Positions 23,673-32,013 of a stretch of 64,000 nt of DNA are shown in pieces; position 1 is the stretch's first letter, and each line of letters opens with the position of its first letter. Below the pieces are notes generated by a model. That model saw only the letters and a program-made list of their open reading frames with translations, was not told where the DNA came from and did no database searches. The DNA comes from Pseudomonadota bacterium (lineage in GTDB: Bacteria; Pseudomonadota; Gammaproteobacteria; Steroidobacterales; Steroidobacteraceae): contig JADJXW010000021.1 of NCBI GenBank assembly GCA_016720075.1, positions 401,556-465,555 of the forward strand, written 5' to 3'. The translations under genes were made by a program, and so were the position numbers.

Positions 23673-24923
23673 GTGAAAGGAAGCCAGCAGGAAGGGTGGG
23701 CGCCCGCCGAGATCGCGCAACTGCGCGTGGGGCAATACATCAGGATCGACCATCGCTGGTTCGATCACCCGTTTGTCCGGCGCATGTTCCAGATCTCGAC
23801 CGAGAAGGAGCTGGAGATCCTGCGCCAGGCGGCGCCGTCGCGCGTATTCGTGCTGCAGGAGCAGCCCGCGGCGCCCGACGCCACCGATCTGCGTGGCGAG
23901 CGCGAAGGGCTTTCCGCAGCCCAGGCCCGCATGCGCGAAGCGCTGACGCGCGCGCAGCAGGCATACGCGGCGCTGGGCTATGGCGATCCGAACGCCGCCA
24001 CGATCTTCGATGAGTTCGTGGATTTCATGGTCGCCCTTCTGAACAACAGCACCTCGCCGCTGGCGCTGCTGGCCAACTCGTTGCCGGGAGTTTCCTCGCA
24101 GCGCATCGCGCTGCTGGGCAGTGACGCCGTGAGCCTGGCGGCGGTGATCGGCAAGCGCATGGGCCTGCCAAAGCAGAGCCTGCGCGAACTGACGCTCGCC
24201 GCTGCCGCGCATGTGGCTGGCCTGACACGCCTGCCGGCGAGCCTGGTGGACGAGGACGCCGACGGCGTCCTGCCGCGCAATTCGATGTTCCTGGGTTATC
24301 CGCTGCTGGGCGCGAAGATCCTGGAACAATGCGGTGGTTTTCCCGCCAGCGTGGTGCGCATCGTTCGCGAACATCGCGAGCGACCGGACGGCAGTGGTTT
24401 CCCGCAGGCCATCGCTGGCAAGAGCATTCATCCGTTCGCGCTCATCCTGGGCGCCATCCGCGAATTCCAGATCCGCTGCAGTGGCGGACGTTCACAGGTG
24501 GCGTCACTGGCCTATCTGAACAAGAACCTCAGACAGGTGTATGGCGCGGAGCTCATCGGCCACCTCACGCTGTCGGTGCTGATCTACCCGGTCGGCACGC
24601 ATGTGCAGCTCTCCGATGGACGCATGGCGCGCGTGCTGCGCAGTGAAGAAGCGCAGCGGGTATCACCTGTGGTCGAGGCCTTCCGCGATGTCAACAATCC
24701 GCGCGACAGCGAAACGATAGACCTCGCGCAGCGACGCGAACTGGCCATCGTGCGGGTGCTCGACACTTCATGGCTGCCGCCGAAGATGTTCGCGCATGGC
24801 AAGCGATCCGCGCCGGAGGCGAAGCCACAGGCTGGGCAGAACCCGCAGGCCGCGCAGGATCCGCCGGCCAGCGCGCCGAAAGCCGTGATTTCACTGGACG
24901 ACGATACCGGCTGCGCCGCCTGA
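23673..24923 (+). CDS. Degenerate HD-GYP domain protein with DUF3391 (copy 1)
   Basis: 416 residues from a GTG start. N-terminal DUF3391: 'AQLRVGQYIRIDHRWFDHPF' followed by 'ISTEKELEILRQAAPSRVFV'. The C-terminal part aligns with HD-GYP cyclic-di-GMP phosphodiesterases, but the HD-x-GK motif is 'HVAGL', the following H-P-x-x-G is 'LGYPLLGAKIL', H-H-E-x-x-D-G-x-G-Y-P is 'EHRERPDGSGFP', and V-A-D is lost. Most metal ligands are therefore missing and catalysis is unlikely; it may be a c-di-GMP sensor or scaffold. A Pro/Ala/Gln-rich tail follows. A close paralogue is encoded next. Confidence 0.8.
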   Translation: MKGSQQEGWAPAEIAQLRVGQYIRIDHRWFDHPFVRRMFQISTEKELEILRQAAPSRVFVLQEQPAAPDATDLRGEREGLSAAQARMREALTRAQQAYAALGYGDPNAATIFDEFVDFMVALLNNSTSPLALLANSLPGVSSQRIALLGSDAVSLAAVIGKRMGLPKQSLRELTLAAAAHVAGLTRLPASLVDEDADGVLPRNSMFLGYPLLGAKILEQCGGFPASVVRIVREHRERPDGSGFPQAIAGKSIHPFALILGAIREFQIRCSGGRSQVASLAYLNKNLRQVYGAELIGHLTLSVLIYPVGTHVQLSDGRMARVLRSEEAQRVSPVVEAFRDVNNPRDSETIDLAQRRELAIVRVLDTSWLPPKMFAHGKRSAPEAKPQAGQNPQAAQDPPASAPKAVISLDDDTGCAA

Positions 24924-25019
24924 CCTGCATCACAGTCCTGGCGCTTGCCCCGAAATGGGGCTGCTGCAGCGCAACCAGCGGCCGATACAGATCCTGCCAA
25001 CAGATACAAGGATCGTTGC

Positions 25020-26303
25020 TTGGCCACTTTCGACGACAACTGGGTTCCGATCCGGGCAGACCAGCTGCGCGTGGGGCATTACGTAAAGATCAACCATAGC
25101 TGGTTTGATCATCCCTTCGTGCGGCGCATCTTCCCGATCACCTCGGAAGAAGAAGTGGCCATCATCCGGAACGGCCGGCTGACGAAACTGTATGTGGATC
25201 ACGGACGATCCACGCCGGCTTCGCCGTCGGACTCTCCGCAGCGGCCGCCCGGCGAGGAGCAGCGGGTCGCCGAGCTCGTGGCCGAGCTCAAGGCCGAAAA
25301 GAACGCGCAGCTCGACCGCATCCAGGAGCATCGCGCCGCGCTGGAAGCCACCCGCGAGATCTATTCCGAGACCGTCAACAACACCGCGGAACTGCTGGGC
25401 ATGCTCGAAGCCGGCGATTCCGGCAGCGTGAAGCAGCTCGGCCTGTGGGTAGGGCAGGTCGTGGAAACCGTGATCAATGGCCAGTCACCGCTGGCGCTGG
25501 TGGCGCTGGATACCCCCGTCGATGGCCAGCAGCGCATCGCACTGCTGGCCACGGACGCCGTGGGCATCTGCGGCGTGCTGGGCCGTCGCATGGGACTTGA
25601 TCCGCAGGAAATGATGGCGCTGACCACCGCCGCGGCCGTTCATGGCTGCGGGCTGCAGCGGCTGCCGGCGTTGCTGATGGATGAATCGCCGGAGGGCATG
25701 CAGCGCGCATCGAGCGTATTCCAGCTCTATCCCACTCGAAGCGTGGAGATACTGAAAGCCTGCGGCGGGTTCACGCAGACCGTGCAGCGCATCGTGCAGG
25801 AGCATCGCGAGCGGCCTGATGGCAGTGGTTTTCCGCATGGCCTGGCAGGCGACGCCATCCATCCGCTGGCCCTGCTGCTGGGCGCGGTACGGGAATTCCA
25901 GGTGCAGTGCCGGGCGCCGGACGCGGAGCCCACGGCCGCGCTGGCCTGGCTGTACCGCGAACTGAGGCCGGTCTACGGCGCGCAGATCATCGACCAGCTG
26001 GTGTCCTCGACCACGGTCTATCCACCGGGAACCTTCGTCGAACTGTCGGATGGCAGCATGGCGCGCGTGCTGCGGGTGAACGAGGCCGACCGCATGCGCC
26101 CGGTGGTGGGCATCCTCGATGAGGAAGGCGGGGAGCGCGAGATGCAGATCCTCGACCTGTTGCAGGAGCCGCAGCTGGCCATCCGGAGCCTGGCGCAGCG
26201 ACCGCGCGTGCCCCCGGCGTGGCTCGATGCCAGAAAGAGATCCTGGTACGGCATGGGCCTGGCGCCGCCACAATCGATTCGTGTCGGCGCGCAGGCCATG
26301 TGA
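25020..26303 (+). CDS. Degenerate HD-GYP domain protein with DUF3391 (copy 2)
   Basis: 427 residues. The TTG at 25020 is chosen: it has an ACAAGGA site eight bases upstream and leads straight into DUF3391 ('ADQLRVGHYVKINHSWFDHP'). A charged coiled-coil-like segment (residues ~75-115) follows, then an HD-GYP fold in which HD is 'HGCGL' and the second motif is 'QEHRERPDGSGFPHGLAG'. As in copy 1, the metal-binding Asp and most His residues are missing. The two proteins are clearly duplicated and both retain DGSGFP, so that surface is probably conserved for binding. The PQQ-type gene starts 35 bases downstream. Confidence 0.8.
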   Translation: MATFDDNWVPIRADQLRVGHYVKINHSWFDHPFVRRIFPITSEEEVAIIRNGRLTKLYVDHGRSTPASPSDSPQRPPGEEQRVAELVAELKAEKNAQLDRIQEHRAALEATREIYSETVNNTAELLGMLEAGDSGSVKQLGLWVGQVVETVINGQSPLALVALDTPVDGQQRIALLATDAVGICGVLGRRMGLDPQEMMALTTAAAVHGCGLQRLPALLMDESPEGMQRASSVFQLYPTRSVEILKACGGFTQTVQRIVQEHRERPDGSGFPHGLAGDAIHPLALLLGAVREFQVQCRAPDAEPTAALAWLYRELRPVYGAQIIDQLVSSTTVYPPGTFVELSDGSMARVLRVNEADRMRPVVGILDEEGGEREMQILDLLQEPQLAIRSLAQRPRVPPAWLDARKRSWYGMGLAPPQSIRVGAQAM

Positions 26304-26338
26304 AAATAGCCCTGATCCAGAACAAGGTCGGGGGAGTC

Positions 26339-28237
26339 ATGAAGAATATCCGTGCGGGCCTGGTCGGGCTCGCGTTGCTGCTCTGCGCGGCTGCTGCAAC
26401 CGCCGCCGAGCCGGCATCCGCGGGCGCAGGCGCCGTTCATCCCGGCAAGGCGCTGTACGAGAAGCACTGCTCGGCCTGCCATGACAAGCCCGACCTCACG
26501 CGCGCGGTGCCATTCGCGCAGTTGAAGAACATGCGGCTCGGCAACCTGTTCTTCGCAATGACCGATGGCAAGATGAAGGAGCAGGCGAAGGCGCTGAACG
26601 AACGCCAGCGCGGGCAGCTGGTGGATTTCATCGTCGGCCGCCAGCAGGTGGATGAGCGCTGGATCGATGCGATGCGCTGCGGCAAGGATGTGCCCGCCAC
26701 GCGCCTGCCTGCGGAAAGCGGCGCGAACGTGCTGGGCTTTGGTTTCACGCGCGACAACCGCCGTCAGCTCACGCGCGAGCAGGCCGGCATCGCCACCGCC
26801 GACGTGAAGGACCTGGAGCTGGCCTGGGTGCTGGCTTTCCCTCGTGCCAGCACCATGCGCGCGCAGGCTGCGATCGCCGGCAACATGATGTTCCTGCCCG
26901 TCACCGACGAGGCGCGCGTCTTTGGCACCGACATCTCTGGCGACAAGCCCTGCTTCAGGTGGGTGTACACCAGCAACGTGCCGCTGCGCACGAATGTGGC
27001 CTATGGCGTGCTGCCCTCGGGCCGGGCGGTCATTGCCTTCGCCGACGCGGCGGTGAACGTGCACCTGGTGGATGCCACCAGCGGCAAGCTGATCTGGAAG
27101 ACGCCGGTGGGGCGCTGGGATCTTTCCAATGCCACCGGCACGCCGCAGATCGTAGGTAATCGCGTCTTCATGCCCATCTCGGCCTCCGAGATCAATTTCG
27201 GTGGCGATGACGCGCACGAGTGCTGCAAGACGCATGGCATGTTCGCGGCGCTGGATGCGCGCAATGGCAAGATGGTGTGGCGCTACGAGACCATGCCCGA
27301 CGCGAAGCCCGTTCGGGATCGCGGTGACGGCAAGATGCTGTGGGGCCCTTCGGGCGCACCGATCTGGTCTTCGCCTGTGGTGGATGAACGTCGCGGGCTG
27401 ATCTACGTGGGCACCGGCGAGGCCACGTCGGCGCCGGCCGCGGACACCACCGATGCCATCCTGGCCCTCGAGATGAAGACGGGCAAGCTGCGCTGGAAAT
27501 TCCAGGCAACGCCGGATGACGTCTTCCTGACCACCTGCATGCGCCGGCCCCAGGGCCTGAATTGCCCGAAGGAAGGCCGCATGCTGGACGTGGATTTCGG
27601 CGCCGCGCCCATCCTGGCGCGAAAGGCTGATGGCAGCGATGTGCTGCTGGCCGGGCAGAAGTCCGGCATGTTGTGGGCGCTTGATCCCGACACGGGCAGG
27701 CTGCTGTGGAACCGCGAGTTCGGCAAGGGCTCGCCGCTGGGTGGCATCCACTGGGGCATGGCAGTCGATGCGCGCAATGTGTACGTGCCCATCCACAAGA
27801 TGCCGGATGCCCAGGGCAATGACCCGAACCAGGTGCCGGGAATGCACGCGGTGGACTACGCCACCGGCGAGGTGCGCTGGAGCTTCATCTCCGAAGGCGA
27901 CTGCAGCGGTGATCGCCGTGCGCGCGTGCCCACATGCCATGCCAACACGGGGCTCTCCAGTCCGCCCACGGTCATCGATGGCGCCGTGTTCGCCGGCAGC
28001 GTGGATGGCTTCCTGCGCGCATTCGACACCGAAACGGGCAAGCTGCTGTGGCAGTACGACGTGGCGCGACCGCTGACCGGCGTGAATGGCGTGGCCGGAC
28101 ATGGCGGGGCGATCGACAATGCGTCGATCGTCGCGGCCAACGGCTATGTGTTCGTGAATTCCGGCTACGCCATCATGGGTGGCGAGCGGCCGGGCAACCT
28201 GTTCCTGGCCTTCCGCAAGAAGCGCGCTGCGCCGTAG
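26339..28237 (+). CDS. PQQ-type beta-propeller dehydrogenase with N-terminal cytochrome c, copy 2
   Basis: 632 residues from ATG 26339 with GGGGAG upstream. Signal peptide (LVGLALLLCAAAATAA), cytochrome motif CSACH (about residue 44), then propeller blades ('HLVDATSGKLIWKTPVGRWD', 'ALDARNGKMVWRYE', 'AFDTETGKLLWQYD'). Vicinal cysteines occur in 'DAHECCKTHG', as expected for a PQQ-binding disulphide. It is a paralogue of 21724-23571 with the same order but only moderate identity. Likely a periplasmic alcohol or polymer oxidase of the PVA-dehydrogenase type. Its 3' end overlaps the opposite metallo-hydrolase gene by 73 bases. Confidence 0.82.
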   Translation: MKNIRAGLVGLALLLCAAAATAAEPASAGAGAVHPGKALYEKHCSACHDKPDLTRAVPFAQLKNMRLGNLFFAMTDGKMKEQAKALNERQRGQLVDFIVGRQQVDERWIDAMRCGKDVPATRLPAESGANVLGFGFTRDNRRQLTREQAGIATADVKDLELAWVLAFPRASTMRAQAAIAGNMMFLPVTDEARVFGTDISGDKPCFRWVYTSNVPLRTNVAYGVLPSGRAVIAFADAAVNVHLVDATSGKLIWKTPVGRWDLSNATGTPQIVGNRVFMPISASEINFGGDDAHECCKTHGMFAALDARNGKMVWRYETMPDAKPVRDRGDGKMLWGPSGAPIWSSPVVDERRGLIYVGTGEATSAPAADTTDAILALEMKTGKLRWKFQATPDDVFLTTCMRRPQGLNCPKEGRMLDVDFGAAPILARKADGSDVLLAGQKSGMLWALDPDTGRLLWNREFGKGSPLGGIHWGMAVDARNVYVPIHKMPDAQGNDPNQVPGMHAVDYATGEVRWSFISEGDCSGDRRARVPTCHANTGLSSPPTVIDGAVFAGSVDGFLRAFDTETGKLLWQYDVARPLTGVNGVAGHGGAIDNASIVAANGYVFVNSGYAIMGGERPGNLFLAFRKKRAAP

Positions 28238-29181
28238 CCGCGCCTGCCTTTAGGCATCGGGGCGTAGTGCCCCCACAGGCTCTTGAACGACGCCAGCACG
28301 AAGGCGCGCGATGCGCCGAACTGCGCCTCGTATTCCTTCGCGGGCTGCGTGTCGGCGCATTCGTCGGGGCCCATGCCCTTGACCAGCTGCTTCACGCAGC
28401 GGTCGAAGATCTGGAAATACATGTCACGCCAGGCCTGCAGTTCCCTGCGCGTGACGGGCGCACCGTTGGCCGGGACGACCACGGTCTTGTCGTCGGCCAC
28501 TTTCAGCAGGCGATCGTAGGCGGCCACCAGGCCACCGATCCAGCCGCCGGTCTGCCAGTCCATCAGTGGCCAGCCGCTGCTTGAAACCACGCCACCGGCC
28601 ACCAGCACGTTGGCCTTCGTGAAGTGCACGTACAGGTCGCCATCGGTGTGCGCCTGGCCCAGGTGCCCGAACTTCAGCGTGTCGCCGCCGAAGTCGACCG
28701 AGTCCGTGGTGTAGAAGCTCTTGTTGGGCAGCGCGGGTTTCGGCAGCGGGCCGTAGCCCGTCGGCAGCCATTCGGTGACGATCCTGCGGCCGAGCCACAG
28801 CTTCGTGTTCTCCTGCGCGATGATGCGGCCACCGTTCTTCGCCACGCGCTCGTTGGAGCCGGTCTGGTCCGGGTGCCAGTGCGTGTTGAACAGCGTGTGC
28901 ACCTGCTTCGCGCCCGAGGTCTTCAGCGCGAGCTTCAGCAGCGCGGCGGAACTTGCGGCGTTGCCGCCATCCACCAGCAGCGCGCCCTCGGGGCTGCCCA
29001 TCACGACGACATTGCCACCCGCGCCGGTGATCAGCGACAGGCCGCCGGCCAGTGGCGCCACCTGCAGTGCGGCCCTGGCTTCGCGCGCCCAGGCGGTGTT
29101 GAACGAGGTGGCCGCCAGCGCGGCGCCGGCGGAAGAGGCAGCGGCAACCTGCAGGAAGCCGCGACGGGTGAAATTGCTCAT
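28165..29181 (-). CDS. Tat-exported metallo-beta-lactamase-fold hydrolase
   Basis: 338 residues from ATG 29181. 'NFTRRGFLQVAAASSAGAAL' is a twin-arginine signal. The MBL core is 'HTLFNTHWHPDQTGSNE', where the usual H-x-H-x-D-H reads H-W-H-P-D-Q, and 'LGQAHTDGDLYVHF' is the later His motif. The change of the last ligand His to Gln may alter metal content. The final ~24 residues (after GRRGYG) are antisense to the PQQ gene and may not be part of the ancestral protein. Start overlaps the ankyrin gene stop by ATGA, so it is the last gene of the operon. Confidence 0.82.
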   Translation of the reverse strand: MSNFTRRGFLQVAAASSAGAALAATSFNTAWAREARAALQVAPLAGGLSLITGAGGNVVVMGSPEGALLVDGGNAASSAALLKLALKTSGAKQVHTLFNTHWHPDQTGSNERVAKNGGRIIAQENTKLWLGRRIVTEWLPTGYGPLPKPALPNKSFYTTDSVDFGGDTLKFGHLGQAHTDGDLYVHFTKANVLVAGGVVSSSGWPLMDWQTGGWIGGLVAAYDRLLKVADDKTVVVPANGAPVTRRELQAWRDMYFQIFDRCVKQLVKGMGPDECADTQPAKEYEAQFGASRAFVLASFKSLWGHYAPMPKGRRGYGAARFLRKARNRLPGRSPPMMA

Positions 29182-30689
29182 CGGGGTACGATCGCTCTCA
29201 GTCCAGGGGTTCCGACGCCGGGCCACGGCGGCAGATTGGGGTTTTCTTCTCTGGCGCCCAGTTCGCGCAGCAATGCCGCGGTCTCCGTGCGCACGGGTGG
29301 CTTGGTCTGCAGGAAGCCGACGCGGCTGCGGCCCAGCGCGTAGTCGAGCGGCGTGAGCTTGTCGGACTCGCGCGCATCGAGGTTGGCGCCGCTGGCGGCC
29401 AGTTCCTTCAGCATTGAATTCCAGCCGCGGAATGCCGCGCTGTGCGCGGCGGTCATGCCGCGCACGTCGCGAGTGTTCACATTGGCGCCAGCCGCGCGCA
29501 GCAGCTTCACGGCTTCCAGCGCCTGTTCTTCGGTCTTGTTCCGGCCGCGGGTGCCCGCGGCGGAAACGGCTGCCATCAGCGGCGTGGCGCCATCTTCATT
29601 GGGCAGGTCCGCTTTCGCGCCGGCGGCCAGCAGCAGTTTCAGCGCCGGAACGTCGCCACCGGCCGCGGCGCGCATCAGTGGCGTGGCGCCGGCGATCAGC
29701 GCGCCATCGGCGCCGCGATCCTGCACGGCGTTGCGATACGGCGGACGCAGCTTCAGCTGCGCGTTGGGGTTCGCGCCCTTCGCCAGCAACAGCCGGATGA
29801 TGTCGAGGCCGGTGGCTTCATCCATGCGCGGCAGTTCCACGCGAAAGCCCGCCGGCAGGATGTTCATGTCCACCGCCATGTACAGCGGCGACTGGCCCCA
29901 GAAATCCCAGTCGTTCACGTTGGCGCCAGACTCGATCAGCGACCGGGCCATGTCCCACTGACCGTTGGTCAGCGCCAGCACCAGCGGCGTCGTGCCATCC
30001 GGGTCGGGAAGATTGATGTCGGCGCCGCCCTTCAGCAGTGCCTGGGCCGCAGCCACGAATCCCTCGCGCGCGGCGAACAGCAGCGGCGTGAAGCCGCCGT
30101 GGTTCATGTCCTTGGGTCGTCCCTCGGCGGTGACCCGGCGCTGCCAGTCGCGCACGGTGGCGTGGGCATTGGCATCGGCGCCCTTTGAGATCAGGAAGCT
30201 GATCATCGCCGGCTGGTTCTGCGAGGCCGCCCACATCAGCGGCGTCTGGCCGCCCCAGCCCTCGCGGGCGTTGAGGTCGGCGCCGGCCTTCACCAGCAGC
30301 TTCGCCGCCTCGACATTGCCGGTGCGGGCCACCAGGTGCAGCGCGGTCTGGCCTTCGGTGCCGGTGGCGCGGGGATTGGCGCCGGCCTTCAGCAACAGCG
30401 CAAGAATGCCGGCGTGGCCGGTGCGCGCCGCCTCGCTGAAAGGCGTGGCGCCGAAGGCATTGCCCGGGCGCCAGTCGGCGCCGGTCTTGAGCAGGCGCGA
30501 CACTTCGGTTTCATCGCCTCGGTACACGGCCCACAGCAGCGGCGTGGCGCCGTCATTGTGTTCGGCATCGCGCGCATCCGCTTCGGGCGTGGCGGGCGCC
30601 GCAAGAGCCGGCATCGACGCCGTGATGGCGAGGCAGGCCAGGCCCGCGGCCAGCGTCGGGCCGCGGTGCCGGCGCGAGGCGGGCTTCAT
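29178..30689 (-). CDS. Secreted ankyrin-repeat protein
   Basis: 503 residues from ATG 30689, which shares one base with the upstream stop (TGATG). The signal peptide is 'LAAGLACLAITASMPALA'. About ten ankyrin repeats follow, with consensus pieces such as 'DGATPLLWAVYRGDETEVSR', 'GQTALHLVARTGNVEAAKLL', 'GTTPLVLALTNGQWDMARSL' and 'DKLTPLDYALG'. It is probably a periplasmic protein-binding scaffold. It is embedded between DUF1552 and the MBL protein in one coupled operon, so it likely serves the same process. Confidence 0.88.
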   Translation of the reverse strand: MKPASRRHRGPTLAAGLACLAITASMPALAAPATPEADARDAEHNDGATPLLWAVYRGDETEVSRLLKTGADWRPGNAFGATPFSEAARTGHAGILALLLKAGANPRATGTEGQTALHLVARTGNVEAAKLLVKAGADLNAREGWGGQTPLMWAASQNQPAMISFLISKGADANAHATVRDWQRRVTAEGRPKDMNHGGFTPLLFAAREGFVAAAQALLKGGADINLPDPDGTTPLVLALTNGQWDMARSLIESGANVNDWDFWGQSPLYMAVDMNILPAGFRVELPRMDEATGLDIIRLLLAKGANPNAQLKLRPPYRNAVQDRGADGALIAGATPLMRAAAGGDVPALKLLLAAGAKADLPNEDGATPLMAAVSAAGTRGRNKTEEQALEAVKLLRAAGANVNTRDVRGMTAAHSAAFRGWNSMLKELAASGANLDARESDKLTPLDYALGRSRVGFLQTKPPVRTETAALLRELGAREENPNLPPWPGVGTPGLRAIVPR

Positions 30690-32002
30690 CACACCTCCGC
30701 GAAGGTGCCGCTGCTGTTGCCCAGCGCCGGCATCGACACGCCCGCGCGGTCGAGAAGCGTGAGCAGCAGGTTCGCGTGCGGGGTGTCCTGCGGGTACTTC
30801 AGGTGCTGGCCGCCCTTGATGCGTCCATAGCCCTTGCCGAGGATGGCATTGGGCAGCGGATCGTTGTTGTGCAGGTCGCTGTTCGACATGTTGCTGCCGT
30901 ACAGGATGATCGAATGGTCGAGCATCGTGCCGTCGCCATCGGGCATCGTCGACAGCTTCTTGATGAACTTGGCGAACACCTGCGTATGGTAGTTCTGGAT
31001 GTTGATCAGCCGCTCGATCTTCGAGGGATCGTTCGCGTGGTGCGAAAGCGGATGGAAGGCCTCGGTGATCGACAGGTTCGGGTAGGTGCGCATCGACACC
31101 TCCTTGGCGATCATCATCGAGGCGACCTGCGTCTGGTTGGCCTGCCAGGCCAGCGCGATGAGGTCGAACAGCGCGTCGAGGTGATCACCGAACTGGTCGG
31201 GCACGCCCTGCGGCGCGTTCGGCAGGTCCATCTGCGAGCTCTTGCTGGTTGCCAGGCGCTGCACGCGCTGCTCCACCTCGCGCACCGAATCCAGGTAGTC
31301 GCTGACGCGCGCGCGGTCGGCGGCGCCGATGCGCTTCTTCAGTGCGGCGCCTTCCTCCATCACGTAGTCGAGCAGGCTGTCGGTTTCCGAGAGGATCGCC
31401 TTGCGTTCCTTCGAGGTGTCGCCCTGGCCGAACAGCTGGTAGAACACCTTGCGCGGGTTGTCTTCCATCGGCAGCGGCTGGAACGGCGTGCGGAACGCGA
31501 CCGTGCTGCCGAAGCCGCAGCCCGTGGCGCCCTGGCCGCAGGTGGCGTTGCCGCCTTCACCGGTGAGCTCCAGCGAAGGGATGGGCGTGTTGCCGGCGAA
31601 GTGGCGCGCGGCGAGCTGGTCGGCCGTGGTGCCCATGTCGCCTTCGCGGTTCTTGATGCCGTAGCAGGACAGCCAGGTGCCGGCCATGATGCCGTGCGGG
31701 TCGGAGCTCTCGCCGCCCTTGTTGCGCAGGCCGCTGACGATGGTGAGGTGCGAGCGGAAGGGTTCCAGCGGCTTCAGGATGGGGGACATCGCGAAGCTGG
31801 TGCCGGTCTCGACGGGAGACCAGGCCTTGATGATGGCGCCGTGCGGGAAGTAGATGAAACCCATGCGCGGCGCGGGCTTCGCGGCCGTCTGCGCCAGCGC
31901 AGTGCTGGCCGGGATCATCGCATCAAGCAGCGGCAGCGTGATGGCGGCGCCGGCGCCACGCAGCATCGTCCGGCGGGAAAGATGTTTCCTGGTGATGAAC
32001 AT
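30689..32002 (-). CDS. DUF1552 family Tat-exported protein
   Basis: 437 residues. 'LSRRTMLRGAGAAITLPLLD' is a twin-arginine signal typical of DUF1552. Family traits: 'RMGFIYFPHGAIIKAWSP', 'VSGLRNKGGESSDPHGIM', 'SIILYGSNMSNSDLHNNDPL' and the terminal 'TPHANLLLTLLDRAGV'. DUF1552 proteins are nearly always encoded next to DUF1592-type cytochromes, first noted in Planctomycetes and Acidobacteria. The fold resembles sulfatase-like DUF1501 relatives; the substrate is unknown. It follows the DUF1592 gene by 11 bases. Confidence 0.92.
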   Translation of the reverse strand: MFITRKHLSRRTMLRGAGAAITLPLLDAMIPASTALAQTAAKPAPRMGFIYFPHGAIIKAWSPVETGTSFAMSPILKPLEPFRSHLTIVSGLRNKGGESSDPHGIMAGTWLSCYGIKNREGDMGTTADQLAARHFAGNTPIPSLELTGEGGNATCGQGATGCGFGSTVAFRTPFQPLPMEDNPRKVFYQLFGQGDTSKERKAILSETDSLLDYVMEEGAALKKRIGAADRARVSDYLDSVREVEQRVQRLATSKSSQMDLPNAPQGVPDQFGDHLDALFDLIALAWQANQTQVASMMIAKEVSMRTYPNLSITEAFHPLSHHANDPSKIERLINIQNYHTQVFAKFIKKLSTMPDGDGTMLDHSIILYGSNMSNSDLHNNDPLPNAILGKGYGRIKGGQHLKYPQDTPHANLLLTLLDRAGVSMPALGNSSGTFAEV

Positions 32003-32013
32003 TCGTCGTCCCC

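Noticed and set aside
26018..28102. Minus-strand open frame of about 690 codons opposite the second PQQ-type gene
   Set aside because: Antisense shadow of the conserved propeller gene; the same holds for the long minus frame at 46245-48599 opposite CobW.
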